From Bacteroides sp. AN502(2024) (GTDB taxonomy: Bacteria > Bacteroidota > Bacteroidia > Bacteroidales > Bacteroidaceae), in assembly GCF_041227145.1 (NCBI RefSeq), contig NZ_JBGFSP010000003.1:434001-498000 (forward strand): 64,000 nt of DNA, read 5' to 3'. Below the pieces are notes generated by a model that worked only from the letters and a program-made list of their open reading frames with translations, did no database searches and had not been told where the DNA came from. Both the position numbers and the translations under genes were made by a program. Numbering within the stretch: the stretch's first letter is position 1; the number at the start of each line of letters is the position of its first letter. Below, one piece after another: positions 55,262 to 64,000 of the stretch.

Positions 55262-57586
55262 TTATTCAATCATTAGTTCATCCCAGTAAACTCTCGCCTC
55301 TTGTCCCGGGCGTACATGATCGGCAGGACATGCTCCCGCCCCTTCAGCCGTTACACGGACATATCTTGCTTCCGTTCCTTTCATATCCGCGGAGACATCT
55401 TCGATAAAGGTTCCTTCACGGAAAATCTCTTCAGCAGTAAAGTGCAGACCGGCTATCTCACGGTAGGTCTCGTTATCATCCGAAACTGCTATGCGGATCG
55501 ATTTCGGTTGATGCACCGCCATGCCGTAGTTGGTGATACAACCCATGGTGAACGTATTCAATTTCTCTTTTTGCAGCAAATCTATCGTGAAAGAAATAGA
55601 ATCGCTCTTCTCCCAACAACACCATTCAAAGTCTGTATACTTCAAGCTGCCACGTACCCCGTTTGTCAAAAGTTTCTCATTCGGTTTATTTCCGAGAATC
55701 GGTTTGCCGGTCGCTTTGTTCCAAACAATAGGCAATACAAGTGTCTGCCCCATCTGCTCCCCTTGTACAAAGGTAGCACTTCGAATGGTTTGAGTCGTCG
55801 TTACCGTGAATGAACCGGTATACAAGGGTGAAGTTGCCGTCGGCTCACTGCCATCTACCGTATAACGGATTTCCACATCGGGACGGATACATTCCAGCTT
55901 CACTTGCAACACCCCGTTTTCGGGAGTCACTTTGTGTTGGATATTATACATGGAACGGGCATAAACAATTCCTTTCCCGGCAAGATGCTCATTATACCTG
56001 TCCATTCCTTTCAGGAACAAAGCCCAGTCTTTCTGATCCGGTTGTGTCCAGGCAACTTCCGCCACTGCCGCCAGGCGGGGGAATAGAAGATACTCCACAT
56101 CTTCCGGTTTGTTACAGAACTCTGTCCACATCGAACCTTGCACCCCCATCAATAAGGAAGCATATTCCGGTTTCCAATCTTTTTGCACCGGCTCGTAGTC
56201 ATACACATCTTTCAGTGTGTTATTTCCAAAGTAGGTCAATGGCTCGAACCACTGTGGTCCCTGGTAACGAATCAAATACATGATGCGTGCCGGAGTCATG
56301 ATAAACCGATGTCCTTTTTCGGCCGCTTTCAATGCAGCCTGTCCGAATCCCTGCCAACCTAGAATGATTGAGTTGTCAGGCAGAAAACTGCTATTGGTCA
56401 GTTCATCCCAGCCGATCACCTCCCTGCCTTTACTACGTACATAATCACTGATCCGCTTCATGAAGTATCCCTGTAAATCTTCTTCGTTAGCCAGCCGTTC
56501 CTTTTTCATCCGTGCCTGACACAACGGACACTGTTTCCAATGTCTCTTTTGGGCCTCGTCACCCCCTATATGAATATAACGTGAAGGGAATAATTCCATG
56601 ATTTCATCCATCACATTTTGTAAAAAGGTGAAGACACGATCATTTCCCGCACAATAAATGATTTCGGCATTTCGTCCTCCCAGACCGGGCAGTACACCGA
56701 TATACTCTTTCACTACCGGACAAGCCAGTTGGGGATAAGCCGCCAACGCAGCATTGCTATGGGCAGGCATATCTATTTCGGGCACAATCTCCACCTGACG
56801 CTCGGCAGCATAAGCCACCATCTCCCGAATCTCCTCTTGGGTATAGAAACCTCCTACCGGAGTCGGTTCTCCCTTTTTCGGATTACGCCGGGCGGGAAAA
56901 GGTAAATCCTGACGATCCACCCGCCATGCACCGACCTCTGTCAACCGGGGATATTTCTTTATTTCCACCCGCCAGCCGTTGTCGTCTGTCAAATGGAAAT
57001 GAAGGGTATTCAGTTTAAGCATTGACATACAATCAATGATACGCAATACATTTTCTTTGGGAATAAAGAAACGGGAGGCGTCCAACAGTAATGCCCGGTA
57101 TCCGAAACGGGGCTCATCCCGGATGGTCACCACCGGAATGCTCCACTCCTGATGCTTGTCCGACAAGCTTTCTCTCTCAATGGCGGGAGGAAGGAGTTGG
57201 CGAATTGTCTGCAAGGCATAGAAAAAGCCTTTGTTATCCGAAGCTTTAATAACGATCTCTTGGGGAGAAACTTCCAAAGAATAGGCTTCACTCTTCAAAG
57301 AAGGATCCGTCAGCAAACGGACATTCCCCTCTCCTCCTACATTCAGTTTGGGAGTAAAACCGGCCGTACGGGTAAATAACGCAATCAAACTCCCGGCAAC
57401 TTTCGCCTGCTCCTCATTCTCCACTGCAAAAACTGTCTGATCGGAGAATAAATGGTTGCCACTGCCCGGTATCATCTGTACCGGGCGTGGGACCATCGAA
57501 ATACTGTTTGTTACGTTTGTATGATCACATCCGGTCAACATGGATGCCAGAAGTCCGGTCAACAGTATGAAGGTATATCTTATCAT
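55262..57586 (-). CDS. beta-N-acetylhexosaminidase (GH20), lipoprotein
   Basis: 774 residues. Lipobox LTGC at about 17-20. The GH20b N-terminal domain (about 30-155) precedes the barrel, whose catalytic pair is Asp343-Glu344 in HIGGDEAQKRHW; FHLTDDNGWRVEIKKYP and DMPAHSNAAL are further signatures. From about 535 there is a chitobiase/Fn3-like segment (YTVDGSEPTATSPLYTG), then a discoidin-like C-terminus. Removes terminal beta-GlcNAc or GalNAc by substrate assistance. It starts 15 bp after the sulfatase gene, so desulfation and hexosamine removal are coexpressed. Confidence 0.95.
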   Translation of the reverse strand: MIRYTFILLTGLLASMLTGCDHTNVTNSISMVPRPVQMIPGSGNHLFSDQTVFAVENEEQAKVAGSLIALFTRTAGFTPKLNVGGEGNVRLLTDPSLKSEAYSLEVSPQEIVIKASDNKGFFYALQTIRQLLPPAIERESLSDKHQEWSIPVVTIRDEPRFGYRALLLDASRFFIPKENVLRIIDCMSMLKLNTLHFHLTDDNGWRVEIKKYPRLTEVGAWRVDRQDLPFPARRNPKKGEPTPVGGFYTQEEIREMVAYAAERQVEIVPEIDMPAHSNAALAAYPQLACPVVKEYIGVLPGLGGRNAEIIYCAGNDRVFTFLQNVMDEIMELFPSRYIHIGGDEAQKRHWKQCPLCQARMKKERLANEEDLQGYFMKRISDYVRSKGREVIGWDELTNSSFLPDNSIILGWQGFGQAALKAAEKGHRFIMTPARIMYLIRYQGPQWFEPLTYFGNNTLKDVYDYEPVQKDWKPEYASLLMGVQGSMWTEFCNKPEDVEYLLFPRLAAVAEVAWTQPDQKDWALFLKGMDRYNEHLAGKGIVYARSMYNIQHKVTPENGVLQVKLECIRPDVEIRYTVDGSEPTATSPLYTGSFTVTTTQTIRSATFVQGEQMGQTLVLPIVWNKATGKPILGNKPNEKLLTNGVRGSLKYTDFEWCCWEKSDSISFTIDLLQKEKLNTFTMGCITNYGMAVHQPKSIRIAVSDDNETYREIAGLHFTAEEIFREGTFIEDVSADMKGTEARYVRVTAEGAGACPADHVRPGQEARVYWDELMIE

Positions 57587-57601
57587 GATAGTATTTCAGG
57601 G

Positions 57602-59185
57602 TTATCCCTTGTCTCTCTCAGGGGAGAATCGGACAGGGTCGTTATATTGTTCTTGTAGTTTCAACATCTCTTCTTTCAGCTCTTTCACTACCGGTTCGTA
57701 TTCAGGCTGTTCGTAGAGGTTATGCATCTCTGTCGGGTCTGCCTGCATGTCATAGAGCTCCCACCAATTGATATCATTATAGAAATGAATCAATTTATAG
57801 CGCTCTGTACGTATTCCATAGTGGCGTTTCACCATGTGTTCGGCGGGATATTCATAGAAATGATAATAAAGTGCCTTGCGCCAGTTCTTCGGATGCTCTC
57901 CTTTCAACAGAGGAACAAGAGAGACTCCCTGGATGTCCGATGGCACCTCCGCTCCTGCCAGTTCGAGGAAAGTAGGCGCATAGTCGATGTTCTGCACCAT
58001 TTCGGTGATATCCCCTCTACGATCGAAGCCCTTCGGCAAGCGCATGACAAGCGGTGTGCGCATGGACTCTTCGTACATAAAACGTTTGTCGAACCAACCA
58101 TGTTCGCCCATATAGAAGCCCTGGTCGGAAGTATAGACTACGAGTGTGTTATCCAGCCATCCTTTTTCTTTCAGGTAATCGAGCACACGGCCGACATTAT
58201 CATCCAGCGACTTTACCGTCTTCATATAGTCACGCATATAACGTTGGAACTTCCAATTGACGAGGTCTTTGCCTTGCGGATTCCGTTGGTAGAAGTCATC
58301 GATAATCGGACCATAGAATTTGTCCCATGCAGCACGCTGTCCTTCGTCCATTCTGCCCAAGAATCTTTCATACAGTGACTTTAACCGTGAGCTTTTGTCG
58401 GGACGCAGCATTTTGAGGTCATAGATCATATCCATATCTTTCACGATGCTCATTTCTTGTGCGGCAGCAGCCGGACGACCTTCATACTCATCAAAGAAGT
58501 TATCCGGCAATGGGAAAGTCTTGTCCTCATACAAAGCCAGATTGCAGGTATCCGCCATCCAGTTACGATGGATAGCCTTGTGATGAATCAAAAGGCAGAA
58601 AGGCTTTTGCTGATCACGTTTATTCTCCATCCAGTCAATGGCATCATCCGTGATAAGATTAGTGATATAGCCGTGTTTCTGAATAGTATCATTGTTCTGC
58701 GTGATGAAGTGCGGATTATAGTAGTCTCCTTGTCCGGGGACGATTTGCCAGTAATCAAATCCTGACGGCAAGCTCTCGAGATGCCATTTACCAACCAATG
58801 CGGTCTGGTAACCGACTTTCCTCAATAGTTTAGGGAAAGTCTGTTGAGAACTGTCGAAAACGCAAGTGGTATTGTCATAGAATTTGTTTGCACAGCTATG
58901 TTTGCCCGTGATCATACAGGCGCGGCTGGGACCACTTAAAGAATTAGCTACAAAACTTTGTGTAAAACGTACTCCATCGGCAGCAATACGATCGAGGTTC
59001 GGTGTTTCCATGTAGCGTGTGTCATAACAGCTCATCATCTGAGCCGTATGGTCATCTGTCATGATATAGACAATGTTCAAAGGTTTCTGTTCCGCAGTTT
59101 TTTGCTTGCCGGCACAAGAAACAAGGGAAGCTGCAGTAGCTACTCCCGCTAAAGGAAAGAATAAGTTGGATTGCAGTTTTTTCAT
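57602..59185 (-). CDS. serine-type sulfatase (S1 family), lipoprotein
   Basis: 527 residues. Signal with lipobox SLVSC at about residues 20-24. The metal site starts at YIMTDDHT; the formylglycine motif is Ser84 in SGPSRACMITG, a Ser-type site needing the anaerobic maturase anSME encoded elsewhere. DNTLVVYTSDQGFYMGEHGW gives further metal and catalytic residues. Overall it resembles S1_11-like GlcNAc-6-O-sulfatases (assignment by memory). First gene of the exo-enzyme operon, preceded by its own TATCTTTG box. In context it likely desulfates GlcNAc before GH20 acts. Confidence 0.93.
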   Translation of the reverse strand: MKKLQSNLFFPLAGVATAASLVSCAGKQKTAEQKPLNIVYIMTDDHTAQMMSCYDTRYMETPNLDRIAADGVRFTQSFVANSLSGPSRACMITGKHSCANKFYDNTTCVFDSSQQTFPKLLRKVGYQTALVGKWHLESLPSGFDYWQIVPGQGDYYNPHFITQNNDTIQKHGYITNLITDDAIDWMENKRDQQKPFCLLIHHKAIHRNWMADTCNLALYEDKTFPLPDNFFDEYEGRPAAAAQEMSIVKDMDMIYDLKMLRPDKSSRLKSLYERFLGRMDEGQRAAWDKFYGPIIDDFYQRNPQGKDLVNWKFQRYMRDYMKTVKSLDDNVGRVLDYLKEKGWLDNTLVVYTSDQGFYMGEHGWFDKRFMYEESMRTPLVMRLPKGFDRRGDITEMVQNIDYAPTFLELAGAEVPSDIQGVSLVPLLKGEHPKNWRKALYYHFYEYPAEHMVKRHYGIRTERYKLIHFYNDINWWELYDMQADPTEMHNLYEQPEYEPVVKELKEEMLKLQEQYNDPVRFSPERDKG

Positions 59186-59215
59186 AAATACTATTTTATA
59201 TTAAGATTACAGCAG

Positions 59216-59223
59216 CAAAGATA
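59216..59223 (-). promoter_or_regulatory. -7 box of the sulfatase-GH20-GH2 operon
   Basis: Minus-strand TATCTTTG 31 bp before the sulfatase ATG. Confidence 0.55.
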
Positions 59224-59351
59224 GAGAAAGTTATCCATTCGGACTTCCACCCATCAGCAATTAATATCCCATATTCTATCAATCTTTTTATTATTGCATC
59301 AACAAATACGGGAAATCACTAATTACTTGCGCTATACTTAATAAGTGATAC

Positions 59352-59374
59352 AAAGGGGGATTCTCCCCCTTTTG
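59352..59374 (-). terminator. hairpin after the SusD-GH16-DUF4988 genes
   Basis: AAAGGGGG/CCCCCTTT perfect stem with a 5-nt loop, about 55 bp beyond the DUF4988 gene stop. The minus-strand tail is only moderately U-rich, so partial read-through into the sulfatase operon is possible. Confidence 0.65.
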
Positions 59375-59427
59375 ATTGATTGAAGGATATTTATGCCATT
59401 AAAAAATCCAATGGCAAAGCAGACCTT

Positions 59428-60780
59428 TTACTCTCCTGCTTCGGGAATCGGTTTGATCTTATCCGCCAGTGCACTCCAGCTCGTTTTGTATGCTTCCACT
59501 TTATCCGTTGCCACAAAGATGGATTCCAAAGCATCGCATCCCTCGAAAGCCGAAGCATTATATCCTAAGGTGGTTGCCGATAAAATAGTCAGGCTTTTTA
59601 AAGCAACACAGTTCTTGAATGCCGAATTGAAAATATTAATGGTCCCCCTTGGAAGAATAATTGTTTCAATGGATGTGTTCTTGTCCTGTTCCGGAATAGC
59701 AGGAAGATTTATATAAAATGCGTTAGCTGGAATAGCAGCACTATATGTCAATTCCGAAAAATCAATATTTACGATGTCACTCGATCTCTTCAGAGGTGCA
59801 GCGATGTGATCTCTAAAACTTGGAGCTCCTCCGGAACACGTTCCTGTCACCTTAACACTCGATACCCCCTCCGGTATGGTGATTTCCGCACCTGTATATT
59901 CGATAGTAGTCCACTGGATCCCCGGATCTGTAGCAGCCTTAAACGTCACAGTCTTAATTACTGTCTGAGTTTCTCCATCCGAAAGCAAGAAGGCGACTGT
60001 AGCTTCTCCGGTTGCCGGATAAACCACTTTCAATTTTGTGTCATTTCCCGAACCGGTCACCTGGATTGTCCAGTTTGAAGGATTGGTATCCAACATTCTC
60101 ATGATACAGCCTTCCGGAAGCACTATCGGATAAATCTCTTCTCCTGCGGTCTCTTTACTATATTCCGCTGCTAAATAGCCATTCCAGTTGATATATTTAG
60201 GAAGCTCTACCGTTATACCTCCGTTCAATGTAATCGTAACAACATTTCCCGATTGAGTAACGCCTGTCACAGGATGGGCAACCGGATATGACGGTATCGT
60301 CACTGAGTTATCACCAATGATTAATTTAGTAGAACCATCCTGATTGGTTTCCATCTTGATAGCATCCCCATTATTTACGTAAATAGTTTTACCATCTATC
60401 TGCAAGGGTTCACCGCCCAATGTCCAATACCATTTACCATCATCGCTTTTATCCACACCGATACTTTCTTCATTTGTTCCACTCACCTCACCGTCTTTGT
60501 TGTAAAACAACGTAATGGGAGCTGCATGAAGGAATGAGATTTTATACCCTTCCGTTCCATCCTCTTTTGTCACCTTCTCTACATCGGTAATATAATCCGT
60601 AGCAGTAAGAATTCCCTGCAAGGAATTCAGTTGCTCAACCACTGTCTTCTGCCATTTCTCCAAAGCGGAAATTCTCTCTTCCTGTCCGTTGACTGCATCC
60701 CACAACTCTCCGTCATCATAGCTACAACTGCCTAATAAAGTTGCCGCAAACACTACACATAAAATTGATTTCAGTTTCAT
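59428..60780 (-). CDS. surface lipoprotein with DUF4988/PL29 N-terminal-type domain and BspA-like repeats
   Basis: 450 residues. Lipobox LLGSC at about 15-19, a coiled-coil stretch (NGQEERISALEKWQKTVVEQL), then a beta domain ITDVEKVTKEDGTEGYKISF typical of DUF4988 (now called PL29-family N-terminal). The middle is an all-beta BACON/Ig-like region (NPSNWTIQVTGSG), and the last ~130 residues form leucine-rich BspA-like repeats (FKNCVALKSLTILSATTL). No lyase catalytic domain is present. In PULs such proteins occupy the place of surface glycan-binding proteins; that role is inferred. Confidence 0.8.
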   Translation of the reverse strand: MKLKSILCVVFAATLLGSCSYDDGELWDAVNGQEERISALEKWQKTVVEQLNSLQGILTATDYITDVEKVTKEDGTEGYKISFLHAAPITLFYNKDGEVSGTNEESIGVDKSDDGKWYWTLGGEPLQIDGKTIYVNNGDAIKMETNQDGSTKLIIGDNSVTIPSYPVAHPVTGVTQSGNVVTITLNGGITVELPKYINWNGYLAAEYSKETAGEEIYPIVLPEGCIMRMLDTNPSNWTIQVTGSGNDTKLKVVYPATGEATVAFLLSDGETQTVIKTVTFKAATDPGIQWTTIEYTGAEITIPEGVSSVKVTGTCSGGAPSFRDHIAAPLKRSSDIVNIDFSELTYSAAIPANAFYINLPAIPEQDKNTSIETIILPRGTINIFNSAFKNCVALKSLTILSATTLGYNASAFEGCDALESIFVATDKVEAYKTSWSALADKIKPIPEAGE

Positions 60781-60818
60781 ATTATTATCTTATTAAAAAG
60801 GTTTATTTATTCAGTTCA

Positions 60819-62747
60819 TTAATAAAGGATCAGATCTTTCCGATATGGCATATCATGATCGGTATAGGTATCGTCGATATAGAAACGAACCCAGTCTATC
60901 TCCATGCGGGGAATCAGCGCATTCGGATTATTTTTCAACATATTCCTTGCTGTCAGGTAACTCATCTCCATGGATGGATAATTCGGAGCCTGTTTACCTA
61001 GGAACATCATCGTCAGAATGTAATAAAGCCCCTCACTGTTTACTTTATCTGTAAACGGCCATCTGGCACCATTAGCCAACGCTTGTGCTTCAGTTATAGT
61101 GATTGTAGTCTTACCATTGACTCCCATACGCACGGTCTGATTATCCACCCATTCCATCCAATAGATCTGGAACTGATCTATTGTTCCCGCAATGTCGGTT
61201 ACGGCAACAGTCGGATTATAATGCCGGCTTCCCCCTGTTCCGGGAGCTGTGTTTCCGATATGGAAAGTTTGTTCCACCGATCTTCTATAACTTAAGTTCC
61301 CATGTTTGGTATTATTCTCCATCACATCTATCTCTCCGAAATCAGGCCAGTTATTCCACTGCGAGTCCCCTCCTACCTGCTCATTACCCTGGAGCCAGAT
61401 GCCTGGTAACATTCCGCTATTTTCTGCGCCACGAATACGTGCGCGCGTCTCGATGCGCATGCCGGGATAAATACGGATGTTAGAGGATGCCCAGGTAGGA
61501 CTATTTACATTTCCCCGCATGAACTTACAGGAATAAAAAGCAGAAGTTCCAAAATCTTTAGTACCATTATTCCCCGGAGTACGCTCTTTCAGTGAAATCA
61601 TTCTCAAATAACCTTCGTCTGTAACCCATGCATATTTAGCATTATCCACAGAGCCTGCAGTTTCTACCGCGGCTGTATTCTGGTCAGCAAAACCTAAAGG
61701 ATATTCATTACTTACATACGTCTTATCATTGCTTTCTTTCCTCGTTAAACAGGAAGATATTTTATGAAACTCGTATGCACGGAAGAATTTCCACTTTCCT
61801 TCCGGAAGCACTTTTCCACTATTCGGATGAGGATCGCCCTCATTCATCACCTGATAATTAGTCTGTCCCCAAGCTTTCACAGCAGCTTCATTTTTGGGTG
61901 AAACAAATAACTGGTCTGCATCTTCATATAGCCAGCGTTCATCTCTCACCTCACTGCCCATATTTTTATGAATATCAATCTTCTTTATTGTCAACTTCGT
62001 AGCCTGCAAAGGATAACGGCTAAGAGCAGGCACTGTAGCAAGCTCAAGCGTCAATTCTTCATCTTCGGTAGTATTCACTTCTTTTATCATAGTAACCGGC
62101 GCACTTTCTACCGAGTTGGATCCGGCAGGAATAGTCAATTCCGAAGGAAGATTTCCATACCGTTCTCCTTCTCCGGCTTTAGGAGTAACAGTAATGGTAA
62201 GTTTGTCTTTCAATGTAGTGTTGACAGAAGCTACCAATACAAAAGTCTGTCCCTCCTTCACCGTATTATCCACATTATTCTTCAACGCAACTTTCGAGTA
62301 GTGGTAATCGCTGACAGTGACAATCTGCAGAGCACCTGCCATTCTATATCCACGTGCAAATGCTGATATTTCAACAGAACGTTCTCTATTCAGTCCCTCT
62401 TTCTTTACAGGAATCCGGACGGTTTTAGTCGCCTCTCCCTGCTTCATGGTAACCACCGGTGGAAAATCATCAAATACCAACCGATCAACAGCTTTCTTAT
62501 CAGTGGTGGCACTCAATCTGATATTCAGATCTTCATTCATCACCTTTTTTCCTTCCTTCGTACCTGTCACGTCAAAAGTGATTTCCAGCACCTCTCCCAT
62601 TACCAAATCTGTACTGTTCAATGTCATCTTTAAAGGTACAGGTTCTGCCAACGGGCTTACATTATCATCGTCAGAACATCCCGACATACTCACTGCCACT
62701 ACTATAAGCAACATCCACAAATATGTCCATTCTAAAATCTTTTTCAT
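60819..62747 (-). CDS. GH16-family endo-glycanase lipoprotein with N-terminal beta-domain tandem
   Basis: 642 residues. Lipobox SMSGC at about 20-24, then two Calx-beta-like immunoglobulin domains (about 35-250), a linker, and a C-terminal GH16 domain (about 265-640). The catalytic signature EIDVME gives nucleophile Glu472, Asp474 and acid/base Glu477. The substrate is expected to contain internal beta-galactosyl linkages; GH16 enzymes from similar Bacteroides loci have been described as endo-acting mucin O-glycanases. The N-terminal modules and lipid anchor point to a surface position. Sits 33 bp after the SusD gene. Confidence 0.9.
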   Translation of the reverse strand: MKKILEWTYLWMLLIVVAVSMSGCSDDDNVSPLAEPVPLKMTLNSTDLVMGEVLEITFDVTGTKEGKKVMNEDLNIRLSATTDKKAVDRLVFDDFPPVVTMKQGEATKTVRIPVKKEGLNRERSVEISAFARGYRMAGALQIVTVSDYHYSKVALKNNVDNTVKEGQTFVLVASVNTTLKDKLTITVTPKAGEGERYGNLPSELTIPAGSNSVESAPVTMIKEVNTTEDEELTLELATVPALSRYPLQATKLTIKKIDIHKNMGSEVRDERWLYEDADQLFVSPKNEAAVKAWGQTNYQVMNEGDPHPNSGKVLPEGKWKFFRAYEFHKISSCLTRKESNDKTYVSNEYPLGFADQNTAAVETAGSVDNAKYAWVTDEGYLRMISLKERTPGNNGTKDFGTSAFYSCKFMRGNVNSPTWASSNIRIYPGMRIETRARIRGAENSGMLPGIWLQGNEQVGGDSQWNNWPDFGEIDVMENNTKHGNLSYRRSVEQTFHIGNTAPGTGGSRHYNPTVAVTDIAGTIDQFQIYWMEWVDNQTVRMGVNGKTTITITEAQALANGARWPFTDKVNSEGLYYILTMMFLGKQAPNYPSMEMSYLTARNMLKNNPNALIPRMEIDWVRFYIDDTYTDHDMPYRKDLILY

Positions 62748-62780
62748 ACAGTATATCTTTAATTATAAAGTCTATGATTA

Positions 62781-64000
62781 TTACTTCCACCCCGGATTCT
62801 GCTTCATCTGCTTATTCAGTTCCAGTTCACTTGGAGGAATAGGTAACAGATAGTCTCTCTTAGGATTGAATTGATAACCACCCGGTATCAACTCCTGCAA
62901 AGGATCCATCCATCCGTCACCATCGACCAATACTTTGGCTAATGCTTCATGCTTATCTTCCGCAAATGATTTGTATAAAACACCATCATGTCCTAAATAT
63001 GCCCCTTTGCCACGTTTGCCAACAATTACCTTATCAGCAGCCCAACGCATCAGATCATCCAGACGATATCCCTGTAATGCCAGTTCCACACGACGCTCAC
63101 GACGAATCTCTTGCATAACGGGAGTCAACGTATAACCATAATCCGTAAAGTTAGGATCTATGACAGGCTTCACATAAGCCACTCCGGCACGTGCACGCAG
63201 AGGCTTCAATGTTTTATTCAACACTTCCTCATCACATTTGCCCAGTTCCTCGGCAGCTTCGGCATAGCTCAATAACGCATCCGCATAACGCATAAGTACC
63301 AATCCGGTTTCACAACTCCCCGAAACGTATGTCGTATCTACTCCGAGACGGATGTGATACCCCGTTACATTTTTAGCATTACCATCACCTGCCAGAAAAG
63401 GAGGATTGATTGTTGGATCACCGATAGCAGCGTCCGCCACTTTCATCGGACGAGAACCTTTCGCAGTAGATTTAAACTTATAGCCACTGCTCATGATGGT
63501 TTCCGTGAGACGCAAATCCCGGCTTTTAAAGGTTTCATTAAAATCCTTAAACTTGCTGTCATTCGGATCAACGGGCGTTCCATCGGCATTCAAATAGGTA
63601 TTCACCAAGTCTCCGGCTATACCGGCAGGTCCATCCTGATCGACAATTCCTCCACCCACTAAACCGGTCAAAGCATGAAATACACCGTCAGCAATCGAAT
63701 ACTTTCTCCAGAACAACACTTCTGAAATGTTGGAATAATCTTTTTGATTAAACAAGCGCCCGTAAGCATCTCCCGGATTGACTACACCCCCATCGGTTTC
63801 TTTCGTATTCAGCTTTATACCTTGTTCGAAAAGCATATCTCCCCATCTCAACACTTCCCCAAAGAAATAAGCCGATTGGTCAGTGGCAGCCGCAAATTCA
63901 TCGTTCTTATGGTACTTCTCCCAAGAACCTTCGTATAGCGCAACCTGCATGGCAAGCAACATAGCCGCCTCCTTACAAATACGCAAACCGCTGTATTTGC
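62781..64000 (-). CDS. SusD/RagB-family glycan-binding lipoprotein (5' end outside window)
   Basis: At least 406 C-terminal residues; the frame stays open to the window end (KYSGLRICKEAAMLLAM). SusD features visible are the TPR-type helix with KEAAMLLAMQVALYEGSWEKY, RYADALLSYAEAAEELGK, and the C-terminal YRLDDLMRWAADK and LLPIPPSELELN. It should be preceded by its SusC partner just outside the window. Leads the part of the PUL visible here. Confidence 0.95.
   Translation of the reverse strand, partial: KYSGLRICKEAAMLLAMQVALYEGSWEKYHKNDEFAAATDQSAYFFGEVLRWGDMLFEQGIKLNTKETDGGVVNPGDAYGRLFNQKDYSNISEVLFWRKYSIADGVFHALTGLVGGGIVDQDGPAGIAGDLVNTYLNADGTPVDPNDSKFKDFNETFKSRDLRLTETIMSSGYKFKSTAKGSRPMKVADAAIGDPTINPPFLAGDGNAKNVTGYHIRLGVDTTYVSGSCETGLVLMRYADALLSYAEAAEELGKCDEEVLNKTLKPLRARAGVAYVKPVIDPNFTDYGYTLTPVMQEIRRERRVELALQGYRLDDLMRWAADKVIVGKRGKGAYLGHDGVLYKSFAEDKHEALAKVLVDGDGWMDPLQELIPGGYQFNPKRDYLLPIPPSELELNKQMKQNPGWK

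Noticed and set aside
57602..59185. Cys-type sulfatase active site
   Set aside because: The residue at the formylglycine position in xGPSR is Ser84; the Cys in the motif (Cys90) is not at the modified position.

Overview
The window reads as chromosomal DNA of a gut Bacteroides (sensu stricto). Evidence: many promoters with the Bacteroides -7 box TAnnTTTG (often TATCTTTG) just upstream of starts, SusC/SusD pairs, a Rho factor with a large Asn/Gln-rich insertion, a FeoA-FeoB fusion, and a glycan-degradation locus made of lipoprotein hydrolases and a serine-type sulfatase. Species is not assigned. Both ends cut genes: a phosphosugar mutase on the left and a SusD-like protein on the right.

Layout. 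1-4.6 kb (minus): phosphosugar mutase, then an M23 peptidase and C69 dipeptidase pair. 4.7-12.2 kb (plus): secreted metzincin-like protease, SusC/RagA and SusD/RagB, apparently a peptide-uptake operon. 12.3-15.4 kb: a HAD phosphatase, an array of five 22-bp palindromic repeats, and a minus-strand operon of a split ThrE-type exporter (YjjP/YjjB-like) with a membrane protein. 15.5-19.4 kb: promoter and cobalamin riboswitch ahead of class Ia ribonucleotide reductase nrdAB. 19.6-25.4 kb: a TlpA-like thioredoxin protein, an FMN oxidoreductase, and an ECF sigma operon whose second gene joins an anti-sigma-like N-terminus to an outer-membrane-barrel-like C-terminus. 25.5-27.4 kb: nadC, a DUF4783 protein and rlmH. 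27.4-28.9 kb: insertion-sequence remains (deleted IS982, truncated IS1182) beside tRNA-Cys. 29-34 kb: feoAB with its Cys-rich partner, tilS, and a flavodoxin/ferredoxin protein. 34-41.7 kb: rho, a MATE exporter, ffh, folD and a CapA-like lipoprotein. 41.6-43.0 kb: an intact IS4-type element inserted exactly in the capA stop codon, followed by tRNA-His. 43.2-49.9 kb: dnaX, a DivIC/FtsB-like protein, an OmpH/Skp-like lipoprotein, pepD and a secreted EEP-family enzyme.

49.9-64 kb (minus) is a polysaccharide utilisation locus: SusD, a GH16 endo-enzyme, a DUF4988/PL29-N lipoprotein, then a sulfatase, GH20, GH2 and GH29. Endo-cleavage at the surface plus exo-removal of sulfate, GlcNAc/GalNAc, galactose and fucose fits host mucin O-glycans or related sulfated N-acetyllactosamine chains. 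A hairpin and a second promoter divide it into a binding/endo part and an exo-enzyme part.

Two unnamed repeat families stand out. One is a 22-bp-period palindromic unit in two arrays 38 kb apart. The other is a ~98-bp inverted-repeat element with a conserved ACCCCTGC/GCAGGGGT stem, present three times, with a fourth partial copy abutting one of them.
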